Below the pieces are notes generated by a model. It saw only the letters and a program-made list of their open reading frames with translations, was not told where the DNA came from and searched no databases. The translations under genes and the position numbers were made by a program. From Toxonevra muliebris (Eukaryota > Arthropoda > Insecta > Diptera > Pallopteridae), in contig OY829328.1 in NCBI GenBank assembly GCA_963691655.1, positions 85,440,400-85,504,399 of the forward strand: 64,000 bases of DNA. The letters are read 5' to 3'. This document shows positions 58,417 to 64,000 of this stretch, piece after piece (within the stretch, counting starts at the first letter, position 1; every line of letters starts with the position of its first letter).

Positions 58417-58683
58417 TGAAAGGAAAAGCGGGCTAAAATTTATATAAGAGCAAAAGTGAAATAATTTAGAGTGTCAGTGCAAGAATGGCATAAGTAATAC
58501 GGTTTAGAGTGAAAATGAAATGCCTTAAAAGTATGAGCAAAAATGGTATTAAAATTCTTTCAGAGGAAGATCAGCTTAGTTTTTTATTCCGTTTTCGCTC
58601 TGAACATTTTTCGTTTCACTTTTGCTCTGAACATATTTCGTTTTGCTTTTGCTCTTAAGTAAAATTATTCACATTTCCTCTCA
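58417..58683. mobile_element. MITE with TGAGAGGAAAAG ends, copy 2
   Basis: Direct-orientation copy of 55039-55334 with small deletions. The left end is TGAAAGGAAAAGCGG and the right end, inverted, TGAGAGGAAATGTG. The shared stretch GACAGGC upstream of both copies suggests that the true end may lie a few bases further out. Confidence 0.75.
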
Positions 58684-59099
58684 GACTCTCAATTCGAGTT
58701 AAGGTTGAAATACTAGCAATACTAATGACAGACATTCTTCTTCAACCCTAGGTAAGGATATGTTTTTGTACAGAATCACTGATGGACCAATGTAAAAAAT
58801 AACGTATCTGTCTAAAACATTCATCATTAAATGTCATTAAACATTCTGAAAGAAACTGCTGCAATCTGGCCTACTTTTTGATCTAAAAAGTATTCTGGCC
58901 TAATCTTTATTTATAAGGAAGAGTTTAAAAAAGGGTTATCATCTTGATTAGCTCCTTCTATCAAAAAACATTGTCATGATGGGGATTACAAAATGTCCCT
59001 GTCTATTGATCCGCTCTAATGTATTTATATAGGGTCAAGGTCATTGACAGTAATAAAAAAGCGAGTGGATTACCTAGACAAAAATCAATCCATAGTATG
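58684..59099. other. Intergenic DNA, no firm feature
   Basis: AT-rich spacer; see the weak minus-strand open piece described with 58227-58410. Confidence 0.4.
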
Positions 59100-59101
59100 T
59101 A

Positions 59102-60357
59102 TTGGGAGTATGAATGTATAAACTCGTATTTTTTTTTTCGTAATTTGGACATTTATTGTGAAAAAGTGATTATAAATTTCTTTTTTAAAGTATTGTCATC
59201 GTTAGCCACAACCTTTTCCCATCTTTCTGGTAGCATACGGATTCCGCGTCGAAAGAACTCCTCATCTTTTGAGGCTATCCACAAATCGACCCATTTTTTG
59301 AGTTCTCCAAAAGAACGAAAGTGCTGTTCAGCCAGGCCATGTGTCATCGATCGGAACAAGTGGTAATCAGAAGGAGCAATGTCTGGAGAATACGGCGGGT
59401 GGGGTAGCACTTCCCATTTCAGCGTTTCCTAGTATGTTTTTACTTGCCTTGTAACATGCGGCCGAGCATTGTCGTACTGAAGAATAACTTCGTAGTGTCT
59501 ATTCTCATTTTCTGGCCTCTTATTCATTAATGCTCGGCTCAAACGCATCAATTGTAGTCGGTAGCGGTCGCCAGTGATCGTTTCATTCGGTTTCAACAGC
59601 TCATAATACACGACACCTTTCATATCCCACCAAATACACAGCATGAACTTGGATCCATGGATATTCGGCTTTGCCGTTGATGTTGATGCATTTCCGGGCG
59701 GTCCCCATGATTTTTTACTTTGGGTTATCGTAACGTATCCACTTTTCATTGCCAGTCACAATACGATGCAGAAAACCCTTTCTTTTCTGCCGTTCAATCA
59801 GCAGTTCACATGTGAAAAATTGTCGTTCGACGTCTCTCGGCTTCAATTCGTACGGCACCCAATTTCCTTGCTTTTGAATCATTCCCAATGCTTTTAATCG
59901 TTTAGAAATGGTTGATTGATCAACTCCTAAAGATTCTGCAAGTTCTTGTTGCGTTTGACATGAATCTTCTTCGAGTAATGCCTTCAATTCTTCATCTTCG
60001 AACTTTTTCGGGCCGCCTGAGCGTTCCCTGTCTTCAACATCAAAATCACCACTTTTGAAACGGGCATACCACACCTGACACATTCTAACGTCTATAGCAC
60101 AGTCAGGATAAGCTTCAGTGAGTAAACGATGTGCTTCGGTTGCGTTTTTCTTTAAATGGAAGAAGCAAATTAAAACTTTCCGCAAATGTTGTTTTGTTGG
60201 CATGAAATTCGACATTTTCAGCTATAGTAAAATACTTTTGTAAAATTATGAAAATTATTTGACAGAGTATTTTTGGCGCTCTTCGAGATAGAAAAATTGG
60301 CGCGTATGATAGATATGAAGTTAGTCACAATTACGAGTTTATATATTCATACTCCAA
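59102..60357 (-). mobile_element. Nearly full-length mariner, inactivated
   Basis: TA at 59100-59101 and 60358-60359 flanks 1256 bp with inverted ends TTGG(G)AGTATGAAT and TATAAACTCGTA. The transposase is on the minus strand from ATG 60215: an N-terminal helix-turn-helix part (KQHLRKVLICFFHLKKNATE), then FKSGDFDVEDRERSGGPKK, then the linker WVPYELKPRD. The first catalytic Asp is replaced (IVTGNEKW; the family has TGDEKW). A frameshift follows at about 59720, then ILQYDNARPHV (second Asp kept), an in-frame TAG at 59429-59431, and PPYSPDIAPSDYHLF (third Asp kept) to the stop near 59153. So one frameshift, one nonsense codon and one catalytic substitution are present. Confidence 0.92.
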
Positions 60358-60359
60358 TA

Positions 60360-63180
60360 ACAAACTCAATTAGTTTGAATTTCCATTGACAAATCTAATG
60401 CAAATCAATTCCATCATTATTGCATTCATATAAAAAATGGGATAGATTTTTCACATGTTTCACAGCTGGTGCGAAATCTTGAAAAAAATATAAACTTGCC
60501 AGGAGTAGGTCGCCACTTGGATAAAGTAATAGATCAGAAGATTTGAAGTAAACAATAGCTCTTAAGTGGCCAATGGGTTTATCCGCGGCTAGGCTCTAAA
60601 TATCTTTCACACGAAACCAACTGCTGCAGCTACTGAGACTTAAACGAACTAAACGCCATATAAAGAGACATTGATTATTGCGGATACGAAAGCACTTAAT
60701 CGTGACTGGGAGAGCACTTTTGGAGCTCCGTTCTTCCCATTGGGTATATTTGTGCAAATTGTGTAATTTGAGCAGGTGTATTTTCAGTTAAAACAACATA
60801 TTTTAATTTTATTGAATTAGTTTACATTTTCTGTTTTTCCACAATTTTTACTATTATTGTTAGTATGAAAAAAAAATGTACAAACTAAACAAAACCAATG
60901 GCTATTGGTTGATTATAGTTTTGTATGAAAATATAGTAATAAATTCTCAGTATTAAACTTTATTAAAAAAATATAACGATAGTTAATAATTTAGTTTATT
61001 AATTAAGTAACGTAGAAATTTCATAGAGCTCTACTTAATTGGAATGGAAATTTTTCTCTGAAGAGTTCAATGAGTTTAATAAGTAATCGATTTCAAAGAA
61101 TTTAATTTCAAAAGTGATCGCCTTATAAAAATTAAAGTTTTTAGTTTTAGGTCTCTTTAGGGATCAACAATTTTACATTTAATTTTAATAGAAGATTTTA
61201 CTGATTTTTCTTTTTAGTTTATGTAGCTTGGAAAGAGCTTAAATTTCATGGAAACATATGAAATCACATTGAATTTGAAATACAAAAAGTCAAAGTTATT
61301 GGAAATGCTTCGTTTGTTTTAATTTGAAAATGTTGCTTTGCCAGAACTTCATGCCAAACGTTATAATTCAAACTACGAAAACGAATACTTCAAAAAATAT
61401 AAAAAACTTTTTCGCAAAAGTGTCACATTAAATGACGTAAATGTGTCATTCATTCGCATCATTGTGCAAAAAGGAAATATGAAAAGAAATGAACGGAGAC
61501 AAAAGCAAAATAGCAAGCCCCTCACAAACTAAAAACTTTTATGTTTGCTTTCTCTTTCTCTTTGCAGCAGCATCAGTAGCAGTTCAACCAAAAATTGCTC
61601 AAATGCTGCAAAGTATGCTATCAAATTAATTAAAATCAAAACTTTTAATGCAATCAATAAGTTCAATCGAGCGTAAATTTTTCAGTAGAAGCTTCAAGAA
61701 AAGACGAAGAATTAAATATGAAGAAGAAGAAGAAGAAAAACAAGATGTCGTAAAAATAGTATTGGAAACAGCAACAGAAAAGCAAGTAAGCAAAACTACT
61801 AATTGGAGTAAAATGACGCTTAAAAAAAATATGTTCAACTTTTGACATTACAAACGAACGACGACGTGAACAACCAAAACGAAAGAAAGAAAGAAAGTAG
61901 AAAAAACATAATTTTTTTTTTTTAGTTTTCTGGAACTTGCTAGTATAAAAATTAAAAAAAAAAAAAAAATAAGAAAAATTGTGCACATACTTTTTGGCGC
62001 GCTCAAAAATACAAAAACCTACGCACACACTCTATACAATACACCACGTACCTACATTAACGAGCACTCAGCAAAGAGAGAGATGAAGTAAAACTTCTGT
62101 TGCTTGCTTTTCAAATTAAGTTTTTTACATTTTTTTTTTTTTTTTTTGAAAGTTGACAATTCAATTTTTTGCTTCAACGAAAACTAGAGCTTTGTATGAA
62201 CGCATACACAGTACACAAATACAAATAAACATGCACACACACACACGCTCATTCACCCACTTACTCACTCCAATTAGATTGATAGCTATGATGGAATAAA
62301 GAGAACTACAAATTTATTTTTAGTTGCACCTAAAAGTATGTGCTATGATATTTGCTATGCTTGCAAAACAGCATTTCTATATAAATTAGAACATTTTCTT
62401 TTTTTTTTGTAATTCTTGTTAAAAACGAATTTAGTAAAATTTAGATTTCACATTAGTAGATAAAGCCAACAAGTCTTTTTAAAAAGAAAATGAAAGAAAT
62501 TTCGAAAGCTTTAGCTTTTCCGACTTTCATGTCTAATTTTGGTTCTTTTTAATGGTTATAAACAAATGAGTAGTTGATACCCCAGACTTTTTTTAGAATC
62601 TATTTACACACTTGTTTTACACTTCTTAATTGAAATTTGCTATTTCAGATAGTTTAAGTTTGTTTCTTTGATCCGTTTTCATCACAAACTTAAAAGCTGG
62701 ATACAAGTGTTTATAATAGTAACTAGTAGTAACTACTTATCTGATCCTGTACTAAGTTTTCATAACTTTATTTGAAATGGAGAGTCTACTTCATTTATAT
62801 ATTTAAGTATAATCTTATCTTTCTAGCAGATTCGTTGTTTTTCAGCTACTTTGAGTTAAAAACTTGAAACTTTCATACCACATAGACTTAATCTCCTTCC
62901 ATTTGGTCACAAACATAAATGAATCACTACTTTGGCATAACTGATTTGAAATCTAAAGCACAGACGATTCTTCCTGCTTTCAAACAGTAAGCTCAATAAA
63001 ATGATTTGCTGGAGATTTAGAGAACAACAAAAAAATATGCAGATTTCTCTGCGTAAAAGCACACAGCATGTCTGAGTCAGAACCATTAAAGTACACTATT
63101 TCCAATAATATATTTGAACTTTAGGAAAGTCCATTCCATTCATAAATGTAGATATATATTTCCTCTTCCAATCTTCAAGT
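60360..63180. other. Intergenic DNA, no supported gene
   Basis: AT-rich. It includes the element-end-like fragment at 60713-60746, poly-A/T runs at 61911-61925, 61954-61969 and 62132-62148, and CA at 62233-62246. Open frames here are Lys/Asn/Phe-rich and unconvincing. Confidence 0.45.
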
Positions 63181-63183
63181 AGT

Positions 63184-63945
63184 GAACAAGTTCTCCGACC
63201 TTGATGTCACTTCTTCTTTACTGGTTCGGCAGTCTGAGTTGAGCTTTGACTTCCTACTGATCTTGATGTAGGGACTTCATGAACAATTCCTCTGATCGTG
63301 AGGTTTTCTTCTTAATTGGTTTCAAGGTCTTTGAATTCTTTCCGATTTACAATAAAATTGGAGAAAACGTGATAAAAAGAATCGAAAGATTGATATTTTC
63401 TGTTCGACGACCTAGCTCCCTTGCGATTTTGAGAGTGAAAATAATTTATTTTATCTTTTTTCAATTTCGTTTCCTTTGTTCAATGGTTATAGATGAAGTT
63501 TGACATTTTTCTGATTGTGTCTGAGAAGAGATTCCTCCGATCTTGGTATTTACTTCTTTGTTGATTCAGCGGTTCTACTAGAATCTTGACCTTTTCTGAT
63601 TTTGATGTAGAAAACCTGAGAGCATGTACTCATTATGTCACGACATTTTTTATATTGGTTTAAGGATTTTAAAGAACAATTCCTCCGACCTCGATGTTTT
63701 TCTCTTAATTTTTCGACCCTAGTTGAACCTAATACTTTGACAACCTTATTCCTTCGAAAACTGCTTATTAATTTTCTTTATTCAAAGGACAAATGCTTCT
63801 CCTTGATGTTTTCCTCTTGTTTTTTGATACGGCTGGACTTTGCAGCACTTTCCATTTTTATAAAGTGTCAGAGAATAACTTCGCTGGTCGTGATATTTTC
63901 TTCTTCTTTGGGTTGGGTTCCCAGTTGAACCTTATCGTCCTAAAG
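63184..63945 (+). repeat. Degenerate repeat with TCCTCCGACCTTGATGT theme
   Basis: About six irregular copies of a 60-bp motif: GAACAATTCCTCCGACC, then TTGATGT, TTTTCTTCTTAATT, GGTTC and GTTGAACCTT. Copies start at about 63184, 63281, 63521, 63673, 63785 and 63872. The spacing is uneven (about 90-240 bp) and it probably continues past the window. Open frames across it are not convincing. Confidence 0.6.
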
Positions 63946-64000
63946 ATTATGATGCAAAAAACACAGATATATTCTACTTTGAGAGATGCACTTAACCACA

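Noticed and set aside
61338..61845. Short Lys/Glu-rich frames on the + strand
   Set aside because: GAAGAAGAA and AAAAAG-type simple sequence. The opposite strand is equally open.

Overview
This window looks like nuclear DNA from a higher (brachyceran) fly with a large, AT-rich, repeat-dense genome. A tephritid-like or muscoid species is more likely than Drosophila, but that is inference. The signs are GT/AG introns of 11 and 15 kb around short exons with dipteran-style polyglutamine tracts, a processed copy of an insect complex I subunit gene, mariner, hAT and piggyBac-type DNA transposons, and tRNA-derived SINEs. I see no prokaryotic gene structure.

The one supported host gene is on the + strand. 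It is the 3' part of a gene for a transmembrane Ig/fibronectin III cell-surface protein of the sidestep (side) family. Four exons are visible (5686-6672, 17921-18220, 18326-18723, 34186-34809). They join in frame to 768 codons plus a stop. In order they encode the last Ig-like domain, one FN3 domain, one membrane helix and a Pro/Ser/Thr-rich cytoplasmic tail. Upstream exons lie outside the window. The Ig exon is unusual because a low-complexity Gln/Gly/His/Asn-rich insertion of more than 200 residues sits between its two conserved cysteines.

Everything else is intron or intergenic DNA built largely from mobile-element relics, many of them nested. Region 1-5685 (intron) holds a deleted mariner relic and a hAT element with a transposase remnant. 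The 6.7-17.9 kb intron holds a dimeric tRNA-derived SINE inside an older repeat, a long-TIR MITE, an AGACTAGAGATCAG-type cryptic repeat, a TTAA/CCCTAG MITE and a 46-bp minisatellite. The 18.7-34.2 kb intron holds a 0.7-kb polypurine tract, a TTTCGG-rich hAT-like element nested in another transposon, a second SINE copy, a mariner and a LINE (ORF1 plus endonuclease) on the minus strand.

Downstream of the gene (34.8-64 kb) no second functional gene is supported. The region has a palindromic TTAA MITE, two long cryptic repeats based on TTTTGGTCTGAA, an R1-like LINE end flanked on both sides by TTAGG-type repeats, a hAT copy that split a tRNA-like sequence, a LINE with a SINE inserted in it, a processed pseudogene of the complex I subunit PDSW/NDUFB10, a 1.2-kb element with 8-bp target duplications, a MITE family with two copies, and a nearly complete but inactivated mariner.

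Most element calls rest on both termini plus target-site duplications read directly from the sequence. Family names come from general knowledge of terminal motifs and were not checked by any search.
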